DNA of 7,264 bases from NCBI GenBank assembly GCA_026982255.1, contig JALSHL010000001.1, forward strand, positions 1 to 7,264, read 5' to 3'. Both the position numbers and the translations under genes were made by a program. Below the pieces are notes generated by a model. The model was not told the DNA's origin and ran no database searches. It worked only from the letters and a program-made list of their open reading frames with translations. Of this stretch, positions 1-5,625 are shown one piece after another; positions within the stretch are counted from its first letter, which is position 1; every line of letters starts with the position of its first letter. Source of the DNA: Paracoccaceae bacterium. GTDB lineage: Bacteria; Pseudomonadota; Alphaproteobacteria; Rhodobacterales; Rhodobacteraceae.

Positions 1-780
1 GAGGAACTGGGTATCGAATACGACAAGGTCCGCACCATCGTTGCCGACACCAACGCCATCGGCTTCAACGACGTCACGGACGGCTCCCGCGTGACCTTCT
101 CGGTCGGACTGGCCACCATCAAGGCCGCGCGTGCGGCTATCAGGGAGATGTGCAAACGCGCTGCCATGACATGGGGGATAGAACCGGAGGCCGTGGAATG
201 GAAAGACGGCGCCGCCCATCCCGCCGGTCCCAACGCCGGTGATTTCGAACCGCTGTCGCTGGCCGACATCGCCAAGGACTCCGCGAGAACCGGCGGCCCG
301 ATCGCCGGCCATCACGAGGTAAACGCCGACGGGGCAGGGGTCTCCTTCGGCGTGCATCTGGTGGATGTGGAGGTCGACCCCGAAACCGGTTTCACCAAAA
401 TCCTGCGCTACACGGTATTCCAGGACGCCGGCAAGGCCATCCACCCCGACTATGTCGAGGGGCAGATGCAGGGCGGTGCCGTGCAGGGCATCGGCTGGGC
501 GCTGAACGAGGAATATATCTATGGCGAGGACGGGCGTTTGCAGAACCCGGGCTTCCTCGACTACCGTATTCCGGTGGCCTCCGATCTGCCGATGATCGAC
601 ACGGTGATCCTAGAAATCCCCAATCCGGGCCACCCTTACGGGGTGCGCGGCGTCGGGGAAACCGGCATCGTGCCGCCGCTTGCCGCCGTGTCCAACGCGG
701 TGTCGCGTGCGGCCGGTGTGCGGATGTATGAACTGCCGCTGTCGCCGCCGAAACTTCTGGCGGCCATCGACAGCGCCTGA
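1..780 (+). CDS. Xanthine dehydrogenase-family molybdopterin-binding subunit, C-terminal part (5' end outside window)
   Basis: This is the last 259 codons of the large, molybdenum-cofactor-binding subunit of a molybdenum hydroxylase (xanthine dehydrogenase / aldehyde oxidase / CoxL superfamily). The frame is open from base 1 and ends at TGA 778-780, so the gene starts upstream. Family hallmarks seen: a TDGSR stretch near window residue 30, the block QDAGKAIHPDYVEGQ followed by MQGGAVQGIGWAL (residues about 141-170), and the C-terminal GVRGVGETG. The Glu of that motif (codon 658-660, residue 220) aligns with the active-site base of the family. Enzymes of this type hydroxylate or oxidise aldehydes, purines, N-heterocycles or CO in the cytoplasm, working with FAD and 2Fe-2S subunits; those partners are not in this window. 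The N-terminal half, including the loop that separates true CO dehydrogenases from the rest, is missing, so the substrate cannot be assigned. The next gene overlaps its stop codon, which suggests translational coupling. Confidence 0.93.
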   Translation, partial: EELGIEYDKVRTIVADTNAIGFNDVTDGSRVTFSVGLATIKAARAAIREMCKRAAMTWGIEPEAVEWKDGAAHPAGPNAGDFEPLSLADIAKDSARTGGPIAGHHEVNADGAGVSFGVHLVDVEVDPETGFTKILRYTVFQDAGKAIHPDYVEGQMQGGAVQGIGWALNEEYIYGEDGRLQNPGFLDYRIPVASDLPMIDTVILEIPNPGHPYGVRGVGETGIVPPLAAVSNAVSRAAGVRMYELPLSPPKLLAAIDSA

Positions 781-1025
781 TGGTCCGCGTCACGCTCTGG
801 GGCTCGCTGCGCGCGCTTGCCGACGGGCGCGATACTGTCGAGGTGGAGGCAAACAACACCCGCCAGATGCTCGACGCGCTGGCAGAAAAATACCCCGCCC
901 TCGAACCGGTGATCGAGAGCGGGGTTTCCGTGGCCGTTGATGGCCGGATCTATCGCGACGCCTGGTTCACCCCCATCAGCGACGACAGCGAGGTCGTGCT
1001 GATGCCCTACATGGCAGGCGGCTAG
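780..1025 (+). CDS. MoaD/ThiS-family small sulfur-carrier protein
   Basis: An 81-residue ubiquitin-like protein, close to the usual MoaD length. It opens with a beta strand (VRVTLWGSLRALADG), has a helix around residues 27-38 (TRQMLDALAEKY), a SVAVDGR strand near 50-56, and ends in MPYMAGG. A C-terminal Gly-Gly after a hydrophobic strand is the hallmark of MoaD and ThiS: the last glycine is adenylated by a MoeB/ThiF-type enzyme and converted to a thiocarboxylate that donates sulfur, for MoaD in making the molybdopterin dithiolene. The ATG overlaps the stop of the molybdenum hydroxylase gene by one base (TGATG), with no clear Shine-Dalgarno of its own, so it is probably translated by coupling. 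No MoaE partner is visible here. It may therefore be a system-specific paralogue rather than the housekeeping moaD; that is inference. It ends in TAG 1023-1025, inside the CTAG shared with the convergent rhodanese gene. Confidence 0.9.
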   Translation: MVRVTLWGSLRALADGRDTVEVEANNTRQMLDALAEKYPALEPVIESGVSVAVDGRIYRDAWFTPISDDSEVVLMPYMAGG

Positions 1026-1663
1026 TTGGCCGGAACCTCGGTATTGAATCCCATCGACACCCAGTCCTGCATCCCGCCCCGATACCAGTGCAGCTTTTCG
1101 GCCGGATAGTTGATGGCCAGCAGGTTGTGGATCGCGGTGGACGACTGTTCGCACCACGGGCCATTGCAGAACAGCAACAGGTCCGCCGTATTGGTAAAGG
1201 TCCACTCGCCGGTTGCATCCTTTTTGCCGCCTAGCATCTGCATCACCGGTTCGAAAAACACGTTGTCGGCACCCGGCACGAACAGGCTGTAGGGCAGGTT
1301 GATCGCCCCGGGAATGGTGGATTGCTGATAATAGTCGGGCGTACGGGCATCAATCAGGAACCCTTTGCCTTTGCTGACATAGTTCTGCAGAAAATCCAGC
1401 AGTTCCAGCTCGGCCACGGTGCGCACCCCGGGCGCCACCTCTGCCGGCTCCACACAAAACGGCGGGCACTCGCGCGCGGTTTTGGTGTAAAATTCCGGAA
1501 TGGTGGCATTCGGGTCCTGCGTCCGCTGGATCGTATAGGTTTTTCCACGGAACGTATAATCCACGCTTTTCAGATCACGGGTGATCCTGACCTCGGTGGC
1601 ATTCGCAAAGCCGGCAGAAATAATTATGCCCACAAGGGCAAGCAGAAGTGTGACAGATTTCAT
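1022..1663 (-). CDS. Exported rhodanese-like domain protein
   Basis: A 213-residue protein. Residues 1-22 look like a Sec signal peptide: Lys2, a hydrophobic core, then a likely cut after ANA (residue 22), so it should act in the periplasm. Residues about 82-212 form one rhodanese domain: helix TVAELELLDFL, the LIDARTPDYY strand and helix, the IPGAINLPYS segment, and the active-site region LLLFCNGPWCEQS, followed by YPAEKLHWYRGGMQDW. The expected catalytic cysteine is Cys166; a second cysteine, Cys171, lies in the same loop. The region before the domain (23-80) carries another pair in ECPPFC (Cys66, Cys70). Rhodaneses move sulfane sulfur through a Cys persulfide; the four cysteines could instead support a thiol-disulfide role. 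The ATG at 1663-1661 has only a weak ribosome site, but the signal peptide supports it. It is convergent with the MoaD-like gene and lies downstream of the transporter operon on the same strand, across a 228-base gap. Confidence 0.88.
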   Translation of the reverse strand: MKSVTLLLALVGIIISAGFANATEVRITRDLKSVDYTFRGKTYTIQRTQDPNATIPEFYTKTARECPPFCVEPAEVAPGVRTVAELELLDFLQNYVSKGKGFLIDARTPDYYQQSTIPGAINLPYSLFVPGADNVFFEPVMQMLGGKKDATGEWTFTNTADLLLFCNGPWCEQSSTAIHNLLAINYPAEKLHWYRGGMQDWVSMGFNTEVPAN

Positions 1664-1726
1664 GATTGTTTTCGCGGATTGAAGGCCCGCGACCCCTTCG
1701 TTGGTTACACAAATTACAGCCGGATC

Positions 1727-1756
1727 TGTATAATTTCACTGCGGTGGTTATGTCCA
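1727..1756 (-). promoter_or_regulatory. Candidate sigma70-type promoter for the rhodanese gene
   Basis: Read on the - strand, TGGACA (1756-1751, five of six to the -35 consensus) is followed after 18 bases by TATACA (1732-1727, four of six to the -10 consensus). Transcription would start near 1720, giving a leader of about 57 bases before the ATG at 1663. The -35 box overlaps a GGTGG/CCACC inverted repeat (1743-1747 with 1754-1758), which could be part of an operator. The call rests on consensus matching only. Confidence 0.4.
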
Positions 1757-1776
1757 CCATTTCAGTGGGTTAACCC
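1733..1776. promoter_or_regulatory. Candidate operator region: near-repeat 9-mers and a palindrome
   Basis: ATTTCACTG (1733-1741) and ATTTCAGTG (1759-1767) match at eight of nine positions and lie 26 bases apart in the same orientation. CACTG and CAGTG within them are also inverted copies of each other, nested around GGTGG/CCACC. The second copy runs directly into the perfect 10-bp palindrome GGGTTAACCC (1767-1776). The cluster surrounds the candidate -35 box of the rhodanese promoter, where a transcription factor would act. No known regulator motif is recognised. Confidence 0.35.
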
Positions 1777-1840
1777 CAGGTAAGCACACCATAAACTGCT
1801 AGTATTTGTCGCCCGCACGACAGAAATCGCCCCCAGATTG

Positions 1841-1874
1841 AGGGTTTTCGACCAGCACACAACCCTGCGTCGAA
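1841..1874 (-). other. Interlocking inverted repeats after the transporter operon
   Basis: AGGGTT (1841-1846) can pair with AACCCT (1861-1866), and TTCGAC (1847-1852) can pair with GTCGAA (1869-1874). The two 6-bp helices cross rather than nest, so an RNA could form one or the other, or possibly a pseudoknot. The linkers (0, 8 and 2 bases) are tight for a classic H-type pseudoknot, so alternative hairpins are more likely. The element starts about 18 bases after the stop of the permease C gene and may mark the 3' end of that mRNA. No U-run follows it. Confidence 0.3.
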
Positions 1875-1891
1875 CTCCGTCCGGTATCCTG

Positions 1892-2797
1892 TCAACGCCC
1901 GCGAATCCGCGGATCGAGCGCATCGCGCAGCCCGTCACCGATGAAATTCACGCTCAGCACAGTCAGCGAGATCGCCAGCCCCGGCCAGATCACCCGCGCC
2001 GGTGTCAGGGTCATATAGTTCGCCCCGTCAAACAGCAGCCGCCCCCATGTGGGGAAATCCGACGGGAACCCGAGGCCCAGAAACGACAGCGCGCTTTCGG
2101 TGATAATCGCATTGGCCACCCCCAGCGTTGCGGAAACCATGATCGGCGACAGCACATTGGGAAAAATATGCCGCCCGATGATGCGGCGCGACGGCGTGCC
2201 GATGGATTTTGCCGCCAGAACGAACTCGCGTTCTTTTTGCGCCAGCACATCGCCGCGCACGATCCGCGCCGTATTCATCCAGCTTGTAATGCCGATGATG
2301 AACACGATCAGCAGGAAAATTCCCGTCTCAGGTCCGAACATGCTGCGCAGCGTGTCGCGAAACAGCATGATGATCACCAGCAGCAACGGCAGCAGGGGCA
2401 GGGCGAGGAACAGGTCCGTCAGCCGCATCAGCGGCCCGTCGAGCCATTTGAAATACCCCGCCATCAATCCGATAAAGGTGCCCAGCACCAGCGAGATGAA
2501 CATGGCGATCACCCCGACCGCCAGCGACACCCGACCACCCTGCAACACCTGCGCCAGCATATCGCGGCCCAGCTGGTCCGTGCCCAGCAGATGCTCCCAA
2601 CTCGGCCCCTGGTTCTTGGCCCGGATGTCCAGATACTGCGGATCGACGTCATAGATGAACGGCCCGATAAACACCGCCAGCAGGATGAACAGGAACACCG
2701 CCGTTCCGGCCAGCGCCCCGCGGTGTGTCTTGTATTGCGCCCAGACGTCGCCCCAGAGCGACCGGTTCTGGCTTTCGTCGATGAAGGTCTCAGTCAT
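1892..2797 (-). CDS. ABC importer permease, DppC/OppC family
   Basis: A 301-residue inner-membrane permease, the usual size for DppC/OppC. A short cytoplasmic N-terminus (FIDESQNRSLWGDVWAQYKTHRGALAG) is followed by a first membrane helix at about 31-50, the family motif GTDQLGRDM (72-80) in the periplasmic segment, then helices at roughly 91-115, 128-147, 158-174, 215-236 and 270-287. The ATPase-docking EAA loop is at about 192-218, with LAAKSIG and HIFPNVLSP. The ends ALSFLGLGF and GDGLRDALDPR are also typical. It should pair with the DppB-type permease to form the channel. I chose the ATG at 2797 because GAGG lies 7 bases upstream and the N-terminus then matches the family; a longer frame starts 14 codons earlier without such support. 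It overlaps the end of the dppB-like gene by 8 bases. It is the last gene of the operon. The substrate is unknown. Confidence 0.93.
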   Translation of the reverse strand: MTETFIDESQNRSLWGDVWAQYKTHRGALAGTAVFLFILLAVFIGPFIYDVDPQYLDIRAKNQGPSWEHLLGTDQLGRDMLAQVLQGGRVSLAVGVIAMFISLVLGTFIGLMAGYFKWLDGPLMRLTDLFLALPLLPLLLVIIMLFRDTLRSMFGPETGIFLLIVFIIGITSWMNTARIVRGDVLAQKEREFVLAAKSIGTPSRRIIGRHIFPNVLSPIMVSATLGVANAIITESALSFLGLGFPSDFPTWGRLLFDGANYMTLTPARVIWPGLAISLTVLSVNFIGDGLRDALDPRIRGR

Positions 2798-3800
2798 AGC
2801 GGATCCTCGGATCAAGCAGCCCATATAGAATATCGGCAATCAGGTTGAACAGCACGATCAGCACCGCGAAAATAAAGGTCAGGGTCTGCACCAGCGGAAT
2901 ATCGGCGCCCTGGATGCCGATAATCAGCAACTGCCCCAACCCGTTCACCTTGAAAATCTGTTCCGTGATGATGGCGCCGCCGAACACCTGCGGCACGCCG
3001 AGCGCAATCACCGTAATCACCGGAATAAGCGAGTTGCGCAGCACATGCACCAGCACCACGGTTTTTTCCTTCAGCCCCTTGGCCCGCGCCGTGCGCACAT
3101 AGTCCTGTTGCAGATTGTCCAGCATCGAGGCCCGCATGAACCGGCTGATCTGCGCCGCATTGAAAAACGCCAGCACCATCACCGGCATGATCATCTGTTT
3201 GACCTGCAGCACAAAACTGTCCCAGTCCGTTACCCTCAGCGTGGTGTCGTAAATCGACGGGAACCATTGCAGCTGCACCGAGAATATGACGATCAGCAGC
3301 AGCCCCGTAAAAAATGTCGGCACCGAGAACCCGAGCATCGAGACAAATGTGCCGATCTGGTCGAACCAGCTGTATTGCTTGTAGGCCGAGATCACCCCGA
3401 TCGGAATGGCGATCAGAATGCCGACCACATAGGACATGCCGACGACCCAGAGGGTCTGGGGCAGGCGCTCCACCACCAGGTCGACCACCGGCGAGCGCGT
3501 CGCCCAGCTTTGCACCCGCAGCCGCTCGCCGTCGCCGATGGTAATGTCGAACCATTGCTCGATCATGTTCAGCGGCTCGTTGATAAAGAACTGCTGGCAC
3601 CAGAGCAGATAGCGGAAGAACATCGGCTTATCGAGGCCGAGCGAGACGCGGATTTTCTCGCGCACCTCCGGCGGAATGGTCAGCGGCAGGTTACCGGTCG
3701 GATCATTCGGCGCCGTGTCGAGAATGAAAAAGATAACAAAACTGATGAACAGGAGCGTCGGGATCGTGAAGATCAATCGCCGGATCGTGAAATTAAACAT
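2790..3800 (-). CDS. ABC importer permease, DppB/OppB family
   Basis: A 336-residue inner-membrane permease of normal DppB length. The first helix is at about 8-28, followed by a periplasmic segment with the NDPTGN stretch and GLDKP typical of the family. Further helices lie at about 115-138, 147-173, 202-222, 257-278 and 303-326. The EAA loop that contacts an ATPase is near 234-261 (YVRTARAKGL, then LRNSLIPVI). The C-terminus GLLDPRIRYD is the usual DppB ending. The periplasmic segment between helices one and two (29-114) includes an aromatic-rich portion around 61-84; some long DppB proteins in alphaproteobacteria share this extra length. The ATG at 3800 has GAGG 6 bases upstream. It lies 68 bases after the binding-protein gene with a strong hairpin between them, and overlaps the dppC-like gene. 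With DppC it forms the solute channel; the substrate is not predictable from sequence. Confidence 0.93.
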   Translation of the reverse strand: MFNFTIRRLIFTIPTLLFISFVIFFILDTAPNDPTGNLPLTIPPEVREKIRVSLGLDKPMFFRYLLWCQQFFINEPLNMIEQWFDITIGDGERLRVQSWATRSPVVDLVVERLPQTLWVVGMSYVVGILIAIPIGVISAYKQYSWFDQIGTFVSMLGFSVPTFFTGLLLIVIFSVQLQWFPSIYDTTLRVTDWDSFVLQVKQMIMPVMVLAFFNAAQISRFMRASMLDNLQQDYVRTARAKGLKEKTVVLVHVLRNSLIPVITVIALGVPQVFGGAIITEQIFKVNGLGQLLIIGIQGADIPLVQTLTFIFAVLIVLFNLIADILYGLLDPRIRYD

Positions 3801-3830
3801 GCAACGCCTCGGTTAAGCAGTCTTGGAAAT

Positions 3831-3854
3831 GGTCGCGGAGTTGCCCCCGCGACC
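3831..3854 (-). terminator. Intra-operon hairpin (attenuator or 3'-stabilising stem)
   Basis: GGTCGCGG (3831-3838) and CCGCGACC (3847-3854) form a perfect 8-bp GC-rich stem with an 8-base loop. It begins 15 bases after the stop of the binding-protein gene (3869) and precedes the permease start at 3800. On the - strand the stem is followed by ATTTCC, too few U residues for efficient intrinsic termination. Such stems between binding-protein and permease genes commonly protect the upstream mRNA from exonucleases or terminate some transcripts, giving more binding protein than permease. The hairpin is certain at the sequence level; its role is inferred. Confidence 0.6.
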
Positions 3855-3868
3855 GGGATTTTCAGGGA

Positions 3869-5575
3869 TTATTTACGCGACCAGTCGGCCACGTTCCACA
3901 GGTCGGAGTCCCAAACGTTCAGTTTGACACCGTCCAGCGTGTTCGAGGCAGCAGCCACGTTACCGCGATGCACCAGCGGGATCATGACATAATCCTGCAT
4001 CAGCATGTCGTTCATGGCTTTTGCCAGACGCGCGCGCTCGTTGATGTCGGCAGTGCCGGCCATCTCCTTGACCATGGCGTCATACTCCGGGTTGCAGTAG
4101 CGCGGCATGTTGGAACCGAGCCATGCGTTTTCCGGCGACGGAATCTTGTCGCAGGCCCAGTTGCCCATATAGGCCTCGGGGTCGGTTCCGTCGAAGGTGT
4201 TCGCATACATCTCGATGTCGGCGAAGAACTTCTGGAACGTGTCCGGGCTGGACTGGTCGCCACCGAAGAACACCGCAGCGTCGATGTTTTTCAGCTCGGT
4301 TTCCACACCGATTTCACCCCACCACTGTTTGATCAGCGCCTGGAAGTCCTGACGCACAGCGTTGGTCGAGGTCTGGTAGAGAATCGACAGACGCACACCG
4401 TCTTTCTCGCGGATACCGTCGGAGCCGCGGACCCAGCCGGCAGCATCCAGCAGCGCATTGGCGCCGGCAATATCCTGCACTTTACAGGAATCGTTGGCGG
4501 TGGAGTTGTAGATCTCCGGCGACGGCAGCACGTTGCAGGTCACTTTACCGGCCTTGCCGTAGCCGACCTCGACCAGCAGTTCGCGATCAATGGCCATGGA
4601 CAGCGCCTGACGCACTGCCTTGTCGCTCAGGAACGGGTGCGGGTGTTTGACGGTTGCACGCTCGTCACCCAGTGCCGGGTCCGGATCGGTCAGGTTGACC
4701 ATCAGACGCTCGACCAGCGGGCCGAAGCCGGACAGAACCGTGCCTTTGCCCTTGGCTTCCATTTGCGCCAGGATTTCCGGTGCAATCTGCAGGTTCCAGG
4801 CATAGTCGAACTCGCCGGTTTCAAGAACCGAACGGGCCGCCGCCGCGGCATCCCCGCCACCCTTGAAGGTGATGGTGGCAAAGGCCGGCTTGCTGGCCTC
4901 GCGGTAGTTTTCGTTTGCTGCCAGCGAAATCGTGTCGTTGGCGCGGAACTCGGTCACCACGAAGGGGCCGGTGCCGATCGGGCCGAAGTTCTGCTCGGTG
5001 CAGGTCGGTGCGGCCGCGCCAACGCAGTTTTCGAACTGCTTCGCCTGGATCACCGGAACGGAAGCGCCGACAAACGGACCGTAGGGGAAGGGCTTCGGTT
5101 TGCCGAAGGTGATTTTCACCGTCAGGTCGTCCAGCGCCTCGATCCCCGTCACATCGTCGAATTTCGCCAGCTGCTGGCAGCCCCCTTCGGGGTTCATGCA
5201 GTATTCACCGGTGAACACCACGTCGGCCGATGTTACCGGCGAGCCGTCGGACCATTTCAGCCCTTCTTTCAGCTTCCAGGTGATCGAGGTCAGGTCCTCG
5301 GACACGCCGCCATTGGCCACGGTCGGGATTTCCTCGACCAGCGTCGGCACCATGTTGCCGTTCTCGTCGTAATGGGCCAGCGGCTCGATAATCATCGAGG
5401 AGGCGTCGATATCCTTGGTTCCGCCCGACAGATAGGGGTTCAGGATCGAAGCGGCCTGCCAGTAGATGATATTCGCGTGACCGTCGCGGCCCCGCGCCTC
5501 GTGCGAGCCGGCCAGTGCGGTGGTCGCCAGCAGCGACGCGCCGGCGGCGGCCATCATAAAGTGTGTTAGTCTCAT
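3869..5575 (-). CDS. Periplasmic solute-binding protein of a peptide-type ABC importer (SBP_bac_5 family)
   Basis: A 568-residue extracytoplasmic binding protein of the DppA/OppA class, which captures solute in the periplasm and delivers it to the DppB/DppC channel. Residues 1-22 (MRLTHFMMAA, then GASLLATTALA) form a Sec signal peptide with a probable cut before Gly23; there is no lipobox. Family features: ILNPYLSGGTKD (44-55), the DGSPVTSADVVFT block (110-122), GTGPFVVTEF (201-210) and VRQALSMAIDRE (321-332). It has eight cysteines, all in the mature part, in close pairs (126/133, 184/192, 347/364, 475/494), suggesting up to four disulfides. I chose the ATG at 5575 because AAGGAGA lies 6 bases upstream and the signal peptide follows at once; the same frame is open a further 54 codons but runs into the preceding gene. 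It lies 50 bases downstream of the dppF-like gene. The family binds peptides, nickel, sugars, opines and others, so the ligand is open. Confidence 0.93.
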   Translation of the reverse strand: MRLTHFMMAAAGASLLATTALAGSHEARGRDGHANIIYWQAASILNPYLSGGTKDIDASSMIIEPLAHYDENGNMVPTLVEEIPTVANGGVSEDLTSITWKLKEGLKWSDGSPVTSADVVFTGEYCMNPEGGCQQLAKFDDVTGIEALDDLTVKITFGKPKPFPYGPFVGASVPVIQAKQFENCVGAAAPTCTEQNFGPIGTGPFVVTEFRANDTISLAANENYREASKPAFATITFKGGGDAAAAARSVLETGEFDYAWNLQIAPEILAQMEAKGKGTVLSGFGPLVERLMVNLTDPDPALGDERATVKHPHPFLSDKAVRQALSMAIDRELLVEVGYGKAGKVTCNVLPSPEIYNSTANDSCKVQDIAGANALLDAAGWVRGSDGIREKDGVRLSILYQTSTNAVRQDFQALIKQWWGEIGVETELKNIDAAVFFGGDQSSPDTFQKFFADIEMYANTFDGTDPEAYMGNWACDKIPSPENAWLGSNMPRYCNPEYDAMVKEMAGTADINERARLAKAMNDMLMQDYVMIPLVHRGNVAAASNTLDGVKLNVWDSDLWNVADWSRK

Positions 5576-5581
5576 GTTACT

Positions 5582-5588
5582 TCTCCTT
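5582..5588 (-). promoter_or_regulatory. Strong ribosome binding site of the solute-binding protein gene
   Basis: AAGGAGA on the - strand lies 6 bases before the ATG at 5575. It is the best Shine-Dalgarno in the window. It fixes the start against the longer upstream frame and fits high expression of the periplasmic component. Confidence 0.8.
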
Positions 5589-5603
5589 GGTTGGTAGCAT
5601 CGG

Positions 5604-5618
5604 TGCGGTTTGCCCGCA
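5604..5618 (-). other. Small intercistronic hairpin between dppF-like and binding-protein genes
   Basis: TGCGG (5604-5608) and CCGCA (5614-5618) form a 5-bp stem with a 5-base loop, 8 bases after the stop of the ATPase gene and 16 bases before the binding-protein ribosome site. No U-run follows. It may be a processing or stability element, or chance in GC-rich DNA. Confidence 0.3.
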
Positions 5619-5625
5619 TCTTCGG

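Larger units (their letters stand above)
1664..1891. other. Intergenic regulatory gap between rhodanese gene and transporter operon
   Basis: This 228-base stretch has no credible gene. It is more AT-rich around 1700-1810 than its surroundings. It holds a likely - strand promoter for the rhodanese gene (1727-1756), a perfect + strand TATAAT (1729-1734), two near-identical 9-mers 26 bases apart (1733-1741 and 1759-1767), a 10-bp palindrome (1767-1776), a small TGTCG/CGACA inverted repeat (1807-1822), and two interlocking inverted repeats (1841-1874) just after the stop of the last permease gene. No hairpin with a U-run was found, so transporter transcription may read through into the rhodanese gene or end by Rho. 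Confidence 0.6.

Noticed and set aside
1..780. Naming the molybdenum hydroxylase as CoxL of CO dehydrogenase
   Set aside because: The diagnostic active-site loop of form I CO dehydrogenase would lie upstream of the window, so CoxL cannot be told apart from other family members.
1022..1663. Rhodanese as the PQQ-dependent catabolism CXXCW motif protein
   Set aside because: The active loop reads CNGPWC, not CXXCW, and no PQQ-dependent dehydrogenase genes are in the window.
1575..1760. A 61-codon cysteine-rich - strand frame overlapping the start of the rhodanese gene
   Set aside because: It mostly overlaps the rhodanese signal-peptide region in another frame, has no ribosome site, and its start lies upstream of the predicted transcription start.
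1807..1822. TGTCG/CGACA inverted repeat as an intrinsic terminator
   Set aside because: The stem is only 5 bp and neither strand has a U-run after it.
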